A stretch of 64,000 bases of DNA from Nageia nagi (GCA_050084985.1 JBITNC010000001.1:208878001-208942000); one strand, 5' to 3'. Shown: positions 24,660 to 37,247, counted from the first letter of the stretch. Program-made: numbers and translations. The notes: a model not told the origin generated them from the letters alone.

Positions 24660-25800
24660 CTATTTGGTTCTTTTTCCTAAGAATGATTGCCAATGATTTC
24701 AATACCTACCTATACTAATATTTCTCTAAGGAAGTGATATCATAGCTCTATAAGAGCTTGGTATATATCCCTTCATACCTTTCATCAATCCAATCTAGCA
24801 TCTCCCCCTCATTTTGATAAAATTTAGCTTTTCTCTCTTGAGATTGATTTGCTTCTTGACATGGAATATCTAGTTAGTAGGGATTACAAATGCATATGTT
24901 ATTAAATATAGGGAGTAGTACATAAAAATATTAGGCTTGTACTTGAAATCTTCTTCTCCCTCCTTTTGCTCCTTGTAAGCTTTAACTTGATAGTCATGGG
25001 GACTGTGCCTAACTGTGATGAAGAAAAGGATCTTCAAATAGGTGAAGGACTCATAAGGAACATAATATGCTAAGACCTAGTCTAATATAACATTCCTTTT
25101 TGATTCAACAAATGAATTCCCTTTACCTATCACTTTTGGTACTTGGTGCTATAATAGAATTCTTTTAGGGTCCACTCGTAAGGTATCTAAATGATTCATA
25201 AATCCCATCTTTTTCTAGTTAATATTGGAAGCATTCTCCAAACTCCTCATGAATCTTTATTAGGTTATCATCCACCCCATCTTGCTCATTCTATAAAGTC
25301 TTATTGGTTCTTTCTATGGTGTTCAATAACTTCTATGAAACATGAGTAAGCATCAAATACATGAAACCTCTATAAGATTAAACTATGATACTCTTCCACA
25401 CCTTGTGCTAATAGCTCTATAAATAGTATGCTCTATAAATATACAAATATTGAGCTCTAATATTTGATAAGTAAGAAAATAAATGGTTGGAGAGTATGTT
25501 TTATGTGTCTAGGGTTTGCAACTAACATCTGTTAATGGCAATTAATGAATAAGGAATGTTGGTGTTCACACAAAGTGTAGTGTTAGGGATGATAGGTGAG
25601 ATTATATTTAATTCAATAATGCTATATTTAAATTGGAAGGTAAGGTATGGTTGGTGGTTTTTCTAAGGAAATCTATCCCTTAAATACCATCCTTTTGATT
25701 AGATAGTCTACATCAATTGGGTTTAGTCTCCACCATGCCTAGTTAATGCTAGCATTAACAACTACCTACCTCTTTAGGAAGTGCACCATTGGTGAAATAA
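24660..25800 (-). pseudogene. Element A extra ORF, first portion, unknown protein
   Basis: Downstream of the integrase end of A on the minus strand, protein-like text continues: LLNTIERTNKTLQNEQDGVD, DNLIKIHEEFGECFQYQLEK (stops at the Gln positions), PYESFTYLKILFFITVRHSP, DYQVKAYKEQKEGEEDFKYK, ERKAKFYQNEGEMLDWIDER and YEGIYTKLL. It reads into the right edge of element B and probably continues at 5705. No domain recognised; mostly helical and charged, so a structural or Gag-like role is possible. A region near 24734 that resembles a primer-binding site lies inside this frame and is not one. Confidence 0.55.
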
Positions 25801-25860
25801 TATATACATATATATATATATATATATTAATAATAATAATAATAATAATAATAAAAATAA
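25801..25860. repeat. (TA)n(TAA)n microsatellite
   Basis: TA repeats followed by about ten TAA/AAT units, just past the integrase end of element A on the minus strand. It is a replication-slippage product in AT-rich DNA. Confidence 0.9.
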
Positions 25861-25961
25861 TAATTATAAAGATAAGGACTATAATATTTACATTGTACAA
25901 TCTTAGAGGTTGTTATGATATCACTTGATCATCTAGTAATGCTTCAAATAGATCTTGTTCA

Positions 25962-26694
25962 CTAGGATAAGTAGTTCTTGGATTCTAATAATGTCTTGAA
26001 GTTTAAACCATTATTCTACATACAATAAATGATGATATAGGTCCCACTACATAAAGAATCAAATTTTTTATGTATCCCAAGATTTGATATTTCTTCATCC
26101 CATTTGAGAATGATGTATTTGACTTCAAACTTTACCCAAGAAGACTTATTCTTGTCAAACCATTTCTTAATAATCTATTAATGATGCTCAAAGGATTAAT
26201 ATACTTTATTTATATCTTCTTCCAATTTCATTAGCTAATTGAATTTGACTTAGAGTGGCTCAAATTCATAGTCTTCTAGACATTATAGGATTTTTAATGT
26301 AGGTAACTCAAGATGAATTCACAACATAGGTCTCTTACCATATACTAGTGCATAAGGAGATGTCTCGATGGTTGATTTGATACTAATCCTATTTTCCCAT
26401 AATGAATAGTATAATTGTGTATGCCACTATCTAGGGTTTCCTTAAATTATTATTTTAATGATCCAAGTTAAGTTTTTATTTGTAGATTTTTCTAACTTAT
26501 TCCCTTGTGAGTAATAATTTGAATAGAACATCCAATAGATCCCATACTTAGCAACTAAGTCTAAAAAAATAGATCTAATAAATGGAGGACCATTATCTAA
26601 TACAATAGTCTATGGGATGTCAAAGTGAGTAATCAATCTTTTAACCATTTCAATTACTACCTCTTGATCTACATTTTTGCATGGCATAGCTTCT
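25962..26694 (-). pseudogene. Element A integrase, C-terminal part
   Basis: Continuation of the integrase begun at 43262-43640, split by element C. Visible are CKNVDQEVVIEMVKRLITHF, 'TIVLDNGPPFIRS' (catalytic Asp), 'YYSQGNKLEKSTNKNL' (catalytic Glu region, normally 'PQGNG.AE..N..L'), and 'ISIKSTIETSPYALVYGKRP' in the usual order, then the C-terminal domain 'ILKWDEEISNLGIHKKFDSL'. The frame ends at TAG 25964-25962. The residues before the break (YFIKWLE on the other side) and after it (AMPCKNV) are those expected of an uninterrupted core. Stops at Gln/Trp; inactive. Confidence 0.85.
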
Positions 26695-27951
26695 TGTTTA
26701 GCAAAATATAGGTCATATAATTTCCCCCTTTATTAGGTATATCACTAACCCACCTCTAGTGAACTATACCCATATTGTAATGAAAGAATGGTTAGCTTAA
26801 GAGCTAATACTCTAATATTTTAACCCTCTCACTAGATTTGTTGATCACTATTTTACTATCCCATTAGTTTTTTTATCAATCCAAGATAGGTGTCTTTAGC
26901 TATATGTAATTGGACCTCTATTTTATCACTTGTGTTTAAATACACTTGAATGAAAAACTAGAGAAAATGAAAAAGATTGAAAACAAATTGTAATAAAATA
27001 ATACAAAAATTTTACAATAAATAAATCTAAACTTATCTTAACTAAGATACACCTATTAGTTAGAGTGGGCTCTTCCTCCTTCCAACAAAGCTCTAATAAA
27101 TCAATTTATTACTAGAAACTCAAGTTGATGTTTGTATTATTGAAAGTGATTACAAACTATTTTTGAACTATATTTTGAATGACTAACTTGTATCTCTCAA
27201 TAAGATAAATACTTATACTAAAACTATCTTAATAACTTGTTGGATTTCCTCATAATAGTTACATAGTTACTAAAATAATCTTATTTTATGCCCTAGTCTA
27301 TATGCTAAAAATTTGGAGTAATAAGTACAAGAGCTAGTTAAACTACTAGCAATTTAGAATGATAAAGGTGAGAAGACCTTTTCTTCAAGATAAATGCTCA
27401 TCTCTTTTAGTATCTTATTAGATGTACACAAATTTATTATTCTATCATTAAATCTTAAAGTTATCTTTTGGTATGACTTTAAACTTGGTGCATTCTAGAA
27501 GTGTTTCTTAGTTTTGAAATTTCCATAAATTTAGGAATCTCCTAAAATTTAAGAAATTCCTAAAATTTTGGAATATCCTAAAATTTTGGGATTATCTTTG
27601 ATTATTATCTCAAATTATTTGTATGAAACATTTTGGAGCTAATCTATTATTAACATTTTGGAGCTAGTTCACAAACTCTAGAGATAGATTCTAGAGCTTA
27701 TTCAATCAAGCTAAAAAACCATCATTTTCATAATGATTTTTTAAAACTTTATCAAGTAGATATTACTCATCATAAATCATTAGTAAAACACATCAATTCA
27801 CCACATATTAAAATATAAGTAAAGATGTATTTAACTCAAATTAAATAGTATTAACAAGCTTAAACATAATCAAATGGATCAAAATTGTTCCAAGCAAAAC
27901 ACAAAAATACAAGTCCAATGTGTCAAATAGAGTTCATTCTAGGTTTTATCA
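26695..27951 (-). repeat. Element C 3' LTR
   Basis: Matches 41991-43261 throughout. On the minus strand it starts TGATAAAACCTAGAATG and ends near GCTAAACA. Preceded on that strand by TTGGGGAGAA, a polypurine tract (27952-27963). The outer edge abuts CTTCT. Confidence 0.92.
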
Positions 27952-27999
27952 TTCTCCCCAACATAGAATATTACTACTACTATAGCAATCAATATTAAC

Positions 28000-30300
28000 T
28001 ATTTTCATCACTATCCTTTAGATGTATAGGGTCTTCTATATTAAATTCTTCCATCACTTTGCTGAGATAGTATGGATGCAACTAATCAAGAATTTATTGA
28101 TAAATACCTAGAGGAAGAGTTTGTTTCCTTTTAGGTCCAATATCATATAAATTTGTTCATTCAATAAAATCCCCTAGCCCTTTGCTAATTCTAACCTATG
28201 CTTCCCATAAATGGAATATTAAATCATATTATGGGCCATCATTAATCCAATATGGAGTTGGATGCAATAATATTAGAGTTATAAACCTTTGTATTACCCA
28301 ATTTAAAGTGTCTGTAGAAATCATTCTACATACAACCTCAACCCTTTTTCTACTCCATTGTAAATTTGTTTGAGAAATTACTTCTTTCTTTTTTTGATCA
28401 TTATTCTAAGCATTCCATTTCTCATTACAACTATATAAGGTTTCATCAAAATGACTTTGAATGGCAATTTTACAATTTCAAATGCAAGTTTTCATCATTT
28501 ATATATACTTATCTCTAAACCTATTCACTTTTTATAAAAAGGTTGTGGTTGTCTCATCATTATAAATGGGCTATTTTTAGACTAGAAACTTATCATTCAA
28601 ACTCCTTTACTAACTTTACTCAATATCATTTTTCCATTGAATTTGATTTTGTAATACAAAAACAAAAGCTTGCAACTAAATATCACTAACATATATTCCA
28701 AGAATAAATTTTGCATCACCACTGAGTAAGAAATTATGCATATACATTCACATAAAAAATATTTCTCCTACTTTGTCCCTTTAAAGTATGCTCTAAGAAA
28801 CTTAGCTCCATGCTCAAAATCATAAGGCTTTCCCTTCCTAATTCTCTTGAATTACCATTTTAAAAATTATTCTTTAAGATGCATCCTATAGATAGGAGAG
28901 GGTTATGTCAATTGTATAACTTCATCAAATATTTGAATCATATCTTTCACTACCTTGTTTACTAGTTTAAGATCCTTATTTACTTTTTTCATGATTGCAA
29001 GTTGTTTTTCATGTTCAAAATCTTTTTCTTCACATTTTTGAATATTTGTAGACAATTATTATTTCAACATAACTATTTATTTTTATTTTTCTTTGAACAT
29101 CTCAAATATGTGCTTGACTATTTCATTCTCACACACAAAATTTGATTTACTAACATGCGTTATTTGTAATTTAGCAACTAGTTTCAAGATTAAATTTTGG
29201 TGTGCTTCAAATTTTTCTTTTGCATTATATAGCTAGGAATATTTATCTTTAAGTTTTTGATTTTCACTTTCTAACATAGCTTTTTCTTTAACCAATTTTT
29301 CATTATGCTCTTCCAAAAGTTTGAGATTTGAATGTAGTACCTAGAATCTTCTTCCTTTGTTGTTTTCTAAAGCTTATTTAGTCTACTAGATCTATGTATG
29401 TGTTCAACATAGTATTTCCATTTTCCACTTCTCTCTCATGCATTGTTAATTTCTATTCTTCCTCCTAAGTTTTTGATTCTTCTACTATCATAATGGGATC
29501 TAGTAAAGGATTTTCTTTATCAATTTCTAAATAAGGCATAATTGGAACATTTTTTAGAATTTCATCTATAACTCTATGATGGAGTGATTTATTAAATTAT
29601 TCTTTAGTGTGAGAGGATTCTCTAATAAATTATGGTACATATTCTCTAGTTTTATAGACCTCTATATTTGCTCTAGTGTATTTTAATATAGAATTATTTG
29701 ATTCATCTTTGCCTTATTATTGAGATTATGCATTTAAATAACTACCTAAAAATGTTCCCAAGCAATTTGACCATTTTCTTATCTTAAGAAGTACTCTTTA
29801 TAGAGTAGCAGGATAAGCCCATGATGTTTGAGGGAGGATAATTTATTTATTTGATTTTCCCTCACTTTTCTAGACATTCTTTGTATACTTTGATACAAGA
29901 TTTAAGATAAATTACATTCTCAATATTTTTTGTACCTTAAAAAAATTAAAACTTTCAAATTATATCCCATTAATGTAAGATGTTGTCCTTCATAGGTTAA
30001 ATACTGCATCATCCATTTTGCTACTAATGCCCACTTTTCAAGTAATGTTTCTCATTTTATCCCTTGAATATGCCCTTAAGTACTATAAATTTCAACTTTT
30101 GGCTCTTTTTTTTGGGTGGAACCTATTCAACAAATTGGAATAATGGTCTTTTTTATTTAAGTCTTCTCTAGTTTTAGGTAACCTAGTAAATTCACTAAGG
30201 AAATCTATTATTATTAGAATTTGATAATCATTCAAGGTTATTGAACTTGTCTCAAAGTTATCAACAATTTCCAATGCTAACTAATTATTGTATCCTTGAA
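28000..30300 (-). pseudogene. Element C extra ORF after integrase, coiled-coil protein of unknown function
   Basis: Minus-strand frames between integrase and the 3' LTR. The best part (about 29330-28840) is a long heptad-like coiled coil: LEEHNEKLVKEKAMLESENQ, FEAHQNLILKLVAKLQITHV, CENEIVKHIFEMFKEK, then EKQLAIMKKVNKDLKLVNKV. A non-coil C-terminal part follows (RISKGLGDFIE, GPKRKQTLPLGIYQ, YYLSKVMEEFNIEDPIHLKD) and ends near 28000. The upstream part (30274-30092, MEIVDNFETSSITLNDYQIL) may be its start. I recognise no domain. It resembles the element A extra ORF in position and in having a coiled coil, but I cannot show homology by eye. Confidence 0.55.
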
Positions 30301-30679
30301 GTTTTTTGAAAAATTGTAACAAATTAAAATTTTAAAGGATTTTGGTTACCTAGGCATTGGCTCTCAATCACTATGTACTATTTGGTTCATGTTTGCACTT
30401 ACCTTCTATCCTTGGCCAATTATGAACAAGGTTGAAGTTTTTATCTGAAGTGGATCTAAATTCTAAAATTGGCTAAAGCTTGTTCATCATATTTCTTACG
30501 CAAGATGCTCCATAATTCAAAACTATAGAGATATTATCTTTCCCACATGTAAGAGTTATTTCAACATTCAATATTGAAGGATAGTTAACAATAATAAGAC
30601 ATATGGTGATTGATGAAATAGGTATGATTTCTAAGTCATGTTTAACACTAATTAATACTATTAAATTAAAATTAAACAC

Positions 30680-31950
30680 ATAACTTATGATGATAGTAGT
30701 GTTTATGATGAAATGGGGTCATCATATGGGTTTGTTATGGAAGTAATAGATAAGATAGCAAAATAGGCTAGTTGGTGTTCATCAATGGATTTGGAAAGCA
30801 CATTTTATAGAACCTTATAAGATCTTTCTTTAATTAGGACTAGATGATATGTCTATATTTTATTGATTCTATACATAATGGAACTTTGTGCTTTCTTATA
30901 ATCATGATTTTTTTACAATTGATATGTTGGAATTCATGAAATATGATAGCTAGCACTAGTTTCCCAATAAGGTATTAATATGTAAATAAGATTTTTGAAT
31001 CCTCTTTGGAACTTATGTTGATCCATGTTCAAGACACCTTCCAGGCACAAATTTTGGATCTCATACTCTAGTTATTTTCTTAGCAATTCCTTTCTTTATT
31101 ATTGAGGTAACTTTATATATTGTAGTGCAATCTTATGTACTCATCTAGTTCATTTAACTATAATATTCTATTTTTTTGAGCTTTAATTAGATCTAATCCT
31201 ATTTCCATGGCTATTTTCTAACTCTAAATTTCAAATTCTATAGGTAGCAAAGTTTTCTTACCATATACCTACTCATAAGTAGTAAATCCTATAGTTGATT
31301 TCTAATTAATATTGTATTCCCAAACCACTTATAGAAGCCTATCAACCTAGTCCCTTCTATGGGATGTTATAGTTTTTGTCAAAATATTTTCTAGCTTCCT
31401 ATTTATGACTTCAACTTGCCCACTAATCTTAGGATGATAAGGAGAGGCTTTCTTATGCTTAATTTGATAATGATCAATAGAATATTTTATCATTTTAGAC
31501 ATGAATTGTGGACCTTGATATGATACTAAAAATCTAGGAGCTTTGAATCTTTACATGATATTATTAAGGAGGAAGTTAGCTACTTTCTCTTCCTTGGCTC
31601 ATGTAAGAGATACAACTTCTACCCCTTTAGTGATATAATTAGTGCAAACCAAAATGTGTTGCTTACCTTTAGATGTGGGATTAATGGGTCCAATAAAGTC
31701 CATTCCCTATTATTCAAATGGTTCCACCAATACTTGAAGATGTAATGGCATTTATGGGGTCCTTATAGGTTTTCCCATTCTCTAGCATTGATCACACTAT
31801 GTTATATAATTTTTGACATCTTTATGCAAGGTTGGCTAGTAATATCTTACACCCAAAACTTTAAGATTTATTATCTTATTAGAGTAATTTCCTCCAACTA
31901 ATTCATACAAGCTCTAAAAATATCAAAAAATTCATTTTTTCTTAAACATC
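30680..31950 (-). pseudogene. Element C integrase
   Basis: Strongly decayed integrase core on the minus strand: 'FIGPINPTSKG'-like text near 31680, a KEEKVANFLLN-like segment near 31600, 'DSKLLDF' and 'HIKVHNSCLK' near 31500 (SYQGPQF in the neighbouring frame), HKKASPYHPKISGQVEVINR near 31440 (catalytic Glu region), and 'VYGKKTLLPIEFEI' near 31250. Several frame changes. The C-terminal domain fades out before 30.7 kb. Function as in other Gypsy elements; inactive here. Confidence 0.65.
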
Positions 31951-32149
31951 TTTTGAGAACATTGTCCACTCCACACTTATATAAAGTACCATTCATCTAT
32001 GTATAATTGGAACTTTCGCTTATCAATTATTTATTCTATCTTGGAGAAAAATGAGGGGGTATTTTTTTAGTTACCAAATAATTAGATATATCTACAAACC
32101 ATGGTGAGTGTGCAAAAATTAGAAATAATTATTCATTAAGAAAATAATC

Positions 32150-33350
32150 TTGAATTAGTTCATCATCTTTCTCAATCATCAATTTTGATAAGAAGTCTAT
32201 TACTATATTAGCTTTACCATGTTTTTCCATAATGGTTACATTAAATTATTGAAGCAATAATAAAAATATAATAAGTATTCCATTTACAATGGGTTTATTC
32301 ATTAAATTCTTAATGGTTGCATGATTCATAAGAAAAAATACTTGATATCCTATGATATAATGGTTGAATTTGTTAATTGCATAAACTATAGCTAAGAATT
32401 CTTTCTCTATGATAGTATAATTCCTTTCTACTCCAACTAAATTCTTGATAATGTAGTAAATAACATAGTGTGATTTGTTTTTATCCTCTTATCCCAATAA
32501 TGCTCCAATTGCATAATCAAATGCATTAGAATGGATATGAAATGGTAAAATCTAGTTAGGTCATCTCAAAATCAGACTAGTCATTAACTTTTGTTTGATC
32601 AACTAAAATGATGTTTCACAATCTCCTATCCATTCAAATTCAATATCTTATGAAGTAATACAAATAAAGGAGTTATAATTTTACTAAAATTTTGAATGAA
32701 CCTTCTATAATAACCTACATGCCCTAAGAAACTTTTCACATCTATCTAATTTTTTAGAGTTTGTAGTTATGTAATTACTTCAACCTTTTTTGAATCAAAT
32801 TTTATACCTTAAGTTGAAACATGGTGTCCCAACATAATTCCTTGCATCATAATAAAAAAAATTTCATAATTAAAGGATAATTTATGATCCTTACATCTTT
32901 TTAACACCCTATCCAAATTATTTAATGCCTGATTAAAGGTATCACCATAAACTATGAAATCATCCATATATGCCTCAACATAATCATATGTTAGGTCAAT
33001 AAAAATGTCTATTATTACTTTTTGAAATGTTGTTGATGCATTACAAAGTCCCAAAGGAAAAAATTTATAAGAATATGTTCCCCATGCATAAGTAAAAGTA
33101 GTATTTTCTTGGTCTTCTCTTACAATCTGAATCTAGTTATATCCATTAAAACCATCCAAGAAGGAAAATTACTTCTTACTAGTAAGTATATATAAGATCT
33201 AATCAATAAATGGTAAGGGAATATGATCCCTATATGTAGCTTTATTCAATGCTCTATATTCTACACATACTCTCCACTTTCCATTCTTTTTAGGAACTAT
33301 AACCAAGGGTGAGATCCACTTACTATCTAAAATGGGAAAGATGAAATTTA
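32150..33350 (-). pseudogene. Element C reverse transcriptase core and RNase H
   Basis: RT palm and fingers: 'SKWISPLVIVPKKNGKWRVC', 'YRALNKATYRDHIPLPFID', 'PLGLCNASTTFQKVIIDIF' and the catalytic loop in 'VEAYMDDFIVYGDTFNQAL', with both Asp of YxDD present. RNase H follows: 'YAIGALLG', 'KSHYVIYYIIKNLVGVERNY', 'TIIEKEFLAIVYAINKFNHY' and 'MNHATIKNLMNKP'. The N-terminal RT approach lies at 38358-38480 beyond element D. The frame is continuous across the D insertion once one ATTTA copy is removed. TAG stops at expected Gln/Trp. Confidence 0.88.
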
Positions 33351-35076
33351 TGTAATATCCCCAAAACTCACAAAATGTAATTTTTGTTAAAGTGTAATAT
33401 TCCAAATTTGAAATATCACTAATTAGGAATTTAAATATATTTTTTATATTTTTCTATCTAGCTCAATTCAAATCAGATCTATAAATTGAACAAAAATAGA
33501 GCTAGAAATGAATTTTATTCTTCAAGAGTTGGAACATCCCAAATGGATAAGTACAATACTCAAGGAAAAATACCCAAATGCTCAAGAAGGGGGATGTTTG
33601 CCCTCATAAGGTAGATTTGGACAACCTAGCCCTATAAGTTCTTCAATTTCTTCTCCCTAATGCTAGATGAGCCTCCTCACATTGATTTGGCTAGTCTAGA
33701 TCTAGGACATGCCTCCTTACACTGATTTGGTAGGTTAGATTTGGATCTAGAATATGGCCACACTAGCTGGATCTAGATCTACCCCATTGGCTAGATCTAG
33801 ATCAGGGATGGAATAGTTCCATCACACTAGCTTGAACTATTCCAATAACTCCACCTCATTGGCTCAAGTTACTCTAGCAACTCCACCTCACTAGCTTAAG
33901 TTACTATCCTAGCTTAGGTAAGAACTCCACACTGGCTTGAGCTCTCCCACTAAGCTATCTAGAAAGTTGTAACTCCACTAGCTTTTAACCCTCAAAAAGA
34001 GATAAACTTTGATGATCTTCAAGCATGCCCCAAATGATGCATCCCATCTCCTTTTATAATAAGATCTCTCATACCTTGGAATCACCCAAAGTGCAACATC
34101 CCTCTTCTAGTGTCTTGGGATGAAAAATTAAATCTTCTAGGGACCCAAGAAGCCCAACATCCCATAATGGTGTTATGTGTGGAGCATGATTATTCAGAGT
34201 TCTTTGTTTCAGCTAGATGTATACCCTAGGAAGTTTGTACACCCCTCCATGTGGGTGGTTGCAGGGGGGACTTGTCCCCCCTATAGGGGTTCAGGGGGAC
34301 CATCCCTCTTGACTAGGGGGTCCAGGGGTTAGTGGTCCCCAGGTAGGGGTTCAAGGGCAGCACCCTTGAAGCTAAAAATAGATGTAAAATCACCTTGTAA
34401 AAGTATAGTAATTTCTAGTCAATCTAGGTCATTCATTAGGCAGATGATCTAACGGTAGAACTTATGTTTAGTTTAAGTTTTTTTTTTGCCCTAGAAGGTA
34501 ACCCCTCTCTTTGTATGAGAGCATTGTAATAGATGTGTAATTTGATGAGCAAGAAATAGATACATGAGACTATGAGAGAAAAGAGAGAATATTACAGTGG
34601 ATCTGTTGTAGGTTGTATCTCTTCATTTTATTGGATAATAGAAAGGAAGGACTAGCTATTTGGGGTGGATGTAGCCCAAATTGGGTGAACCATGTATATA
34701 TATGTCTCTCTTATTTATGCATTTTTTGTGTTTATATTTCTATAATATTTTATGTGTTCCATTGCTTCGTAATATATAATTTTATAACAAATGGTTACCT
34801 AGAGATGCCAAATTATAAAATCAATGGCTCATAAATATAATGTCCCATTATGAGAGAATAATATTGCATTAATTACAAATAATTGAGCTAGATAAATTAA
34901 ATAAAATCCAAGGGTGAGTGCCTCAAGGGTCTCTTTAGCCTTGGTTACATAAATAAATGCAAAATATTAATAAAATACTCCTAAATTAATTTATTTTTGG
35001 TTTCTCCTCCTTTGCCATGAACATCACACTCCAAGAGGAGAGAAAGTGGATATTTTACAAATTTGGGGATATTACA
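33351..35076 (-). repeat. Element D 3' LTR, carrying solo LTR E
   Basis: 1102 bp of LTR sequence after subtracting the 619-bp solo LTR and one 5-bp duplication; the intact copy is 1104 bp. Contains several TCTAGATC/CTAGATCTAGATC-rich stretches around 33700-33800. Ends ATTACA at 35076, next to the polypurine tract AGGAAGGGGAGACT (35090-35077, minus strand). Confidence 0.93.
34171..34789. mobile_element. Element E: solo LTR, 619 bp
   Basis: Begins TGTTATGTGTGG and ends TTTTATAACA, giving 6-bp terminal inversions TGTTAT/ATAACA. Flanked by AATGG on both sides (34166-34170, 34790-34794), and absent from the other LTR of D (38041-38075 shows the empty site). A G/C-rich block at 34250-34375, including an 18-bp perfect hairpin, is unlike everything around it. 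TG...CA ends, length and 5-bp duplication fit a Copia-type LTR left after LTR-LTR recombination; family not proven. The + frame 34613-34834 crosses its edge and is not a gene. Confidence 0.93.
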
Positions 35077-35860
35077 AGTCTCCCCTTCCTGAATTGCTTA
35101 TTCCTAAGCAACTCAAGATAAATTGGCCCTTCTCTTTCCCATCCTAAAAAGTTGTAATGCAAATGAAAGAATAAGGAGAAAGAGTTCTAATTTTCTACTA
35201 TAAGTGATGGCCAAAATGTCTACCTTCATAGCTCCACAACCTAATGTCCAAGTCTTGAATGAAATTAAGGAGTGTTAGTGGGATATCTTCTATCCAAGAC
35301 TGCATCACATGATGGGAGGGAGAATCTACAATTTTAGCATGCATGAATACATTTGTCCCAACATCGTAATGGTCTAAGTGGCTGAGTGGTTCACAAGGAA
35401 GAGTATGATGAAGTAATACCAAATCTCCAATCCCTATATTTCTCATTTTAAGCAAGATGATGGATAATTTGTCCCAAAATTTTTTGTAGCAATATACTTG
35501 TAATAGGGACATATGCCAAAGAGAAGTAAATCTAACTAGTAAGTATTATCACTTGTTTCCAATATTCAATCAACCTCCAACTTATTATCCAAAAAAAGAA
35601 CACTCTTAACCAATTTATTAGTGGTTGAGCAAATGTGGGTGTGTTACCTTGGGACTGGGTGACATCGTGCATGGTAGTTCTATTTGGGATGTGAGGAATG
35701 ATTCGATGTTGTTGCTTTGGATCTTCTATTACTTCCAATTGATGGGCTTATGAAGTGGCCCTATTGTTACCCTACAATCCTCTCATGATGACCTCCTTTC
35801 CATTTGCTAGGAACTTCATTTCCAAGGTGTCATAATTTGTCCTAATCTCCCCCAAAGTTT
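35077..35860 (-). pseudogene. Element D C-terminal pol remnant
   Basis: After the protease the minus strand reads KQQHRIIPHIPN...TFAQPLINWL and then, in more than one frame, 'KMRNIGIGDLVLLHHTLP' and, near 35300, 'AVLDRRYPTNTP', resembling the extreme C-terminus of chromovirus-type Gypsy Pol (an 'AVLDRR..' segment introduces the chromodomain tail). All RT, RNase H and integrase core motifs are missing between the two parts, so an internal deletion of several kb is likely. The chromodomain reading is tentative. Confidence 0.45.
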
Positions 35861-35867
35861 TAAGCCA

Positions 35868-36190
35868 TTAAATTCCAAAGACCATGTGCAAGGTCCCTCC
35901 CATGGGATATACATAGAAATCACTTCTCATGGAGTAATTATTGGTCTCAACTGGAAGTTGTCTAATCACCTTATTACAAAATGAGATTTGGCTATTAGCA
36001 TTGACCACATTGAATCCTTCAAAAATGTCCATCCTTACTCCTTTCTTAGTAGCAAACAAAGCATCAATGAAGTTGTGAGATGCCCCTCCATCGATAAGAA
36101 TAGTCACTTCTTCTCCTAGAGCTCTTCCCTAAATGTGTAATATGGGCAATGGGATGCTCCACTAATGGTGGCCAAGGTTTTGTGAGTGGA
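35868..36190 (-). pseudogene. Element D aspartic protease
   Basis: Retroviral-type protease that processes Gag. The active-site loop reads ILIDGGASHNFIDALF (canonical D-S/T-G-A-[ST]-H-N-F-I), so the catalytic Asp is kept and the second position is Gly. Followed by VNANSQISFCNKVIRQLPVE and a FYVYPMGGTLHMVFGI segment where 'F.V.....DVVLG..WL' is normal. An uninterrupted frame of 79 codons. It sits directly after gag. Confidence 0.8.
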
Positions 36191-37150
36191 AAACTACATC
36201 CTTCCTTGATTGCTCTTTCCTTGGATCAAACTAGTTGATTCAAGTGCTATGGCCCTTTTTATTGCCTCATCAAGATCATTTGGCTCAAATGCTTTGATAG
36301 ATGCTCTGATATTTTCATTCAAACCCTTCATGAACATAGCCATCCTTCTAGCTTCTGATAAATATAAAACCATAACAAAAACATTCATAAACTCATCTAC
36401 ATATTCTTCAACTATACCTTTCTATTGGATCTTAGTGAGCTCATGGAAGTAACTTTCTTCAATCTTCTTTTCAAAATGTTCCAGCAACCTTTGGCAAAAT
36501 TCATCAAAAGTTGAGATCTGGTCATGCCCCAACATTTTTAATCTATGGTTCCACCACTCATAGGCTCATCCCTTCAAGGAGAGTGTGGAAAAATGTATGG
36601 CCTTATCTTCTACCATGGAATTGAAAGATAGGTACATTTAGAGCTGGTGAATCCATCCTCTTACTGAGATCCTTGCACCTCCATCAAATTTCTCCAATTA
36701 GATCTTCTATAATGGCTCCTTAAATATAGGTGGGCATCCTCCTTTTCCTCCCTCTAATTTTCCATGAAATTCTTGGAAAGATATGATGTTTTTATACTCT
36801 ACTAGTTTGGCCATATACTCATCAAATAATTGGTCGAGCCTCTCTCGATGTCTCTGATAGATCTCCATTGGATCTTCCTCTTTTCTAAAAAGAGGCTTAG
36901 GTGGAATAGGTATAGACTTCTGGTAACAAGATCTAGCCTCATATGAGCTCTCTCCTTGGCCATTTCTATTCTCCTAGCTGGGTGGTGGAGTTTGTTTCCC
37001 TCTTTGGAATGTGAGTATCTATAATTGCTCTATCATCTTCCTTAATGCATCTAGGATGGTTATGTTAGAATCAGCCATGTTCCCTTGTTTGGCTTCCTCC
37101 CACTCTTTAGATCCCTCTAGATCTATTATGTCTCTCTCCTCCAAGCTCAT
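36191..37150 (-). pseudogene. Element D gag
   Basis: Starts at ATG 37150-37148 (MSLEERDIIDLEGSKEWEEA). Glu/Gln-rich N-terminus, then 'YQRHRERLDQLFDEYMAKLV', 'LEKFDGGARISVRGWIHQLQ', 'MYLSFNSMVEDKAIHFSTLS', 'AYEWWNHRLKML', 'TFDEFCQRLLEHFEK' and 'KGIVEEYVDEFMNVFVMVLY', 'MFMKGLNENIRASIKAFEPN', the full Retrotran_gag pattern of a Gypsy element. A C-terminal TAG at 36194 falls before the zinc-finger region, which is not recognisable. Largely one frame with few stops, consistent with a younger age than its host element C. Confidence 0.85.
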
Positions 37151-37235
37151 CTAGTAATCAGGATCACTTCTTCCTCTCAAGTAGTAATTATGGATCTTGG
37201 GCAATATGAGCTAATATAGGTTGGTAGGAAAACTA

Positions 37236-37247
37236 GCTCTGATACCA
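37236..37247 (-). other. Element D primer-binding site
   Basis: Minus strand TGGTATCAGAGC, a perfect match to the site complementary to initiator tRNA-Met, one base after the 5' LTR end. It fixes the LTR edge at 37249 and the minus orientation. Confidence 0.92.

Noticed and set aside
24730-24755. Primer-binding-like GTGATATCATAGCTC on the plus strand
   Set aside because: It lies inside the minus-strand extra ORF of element A, with no LTR edge next to it.
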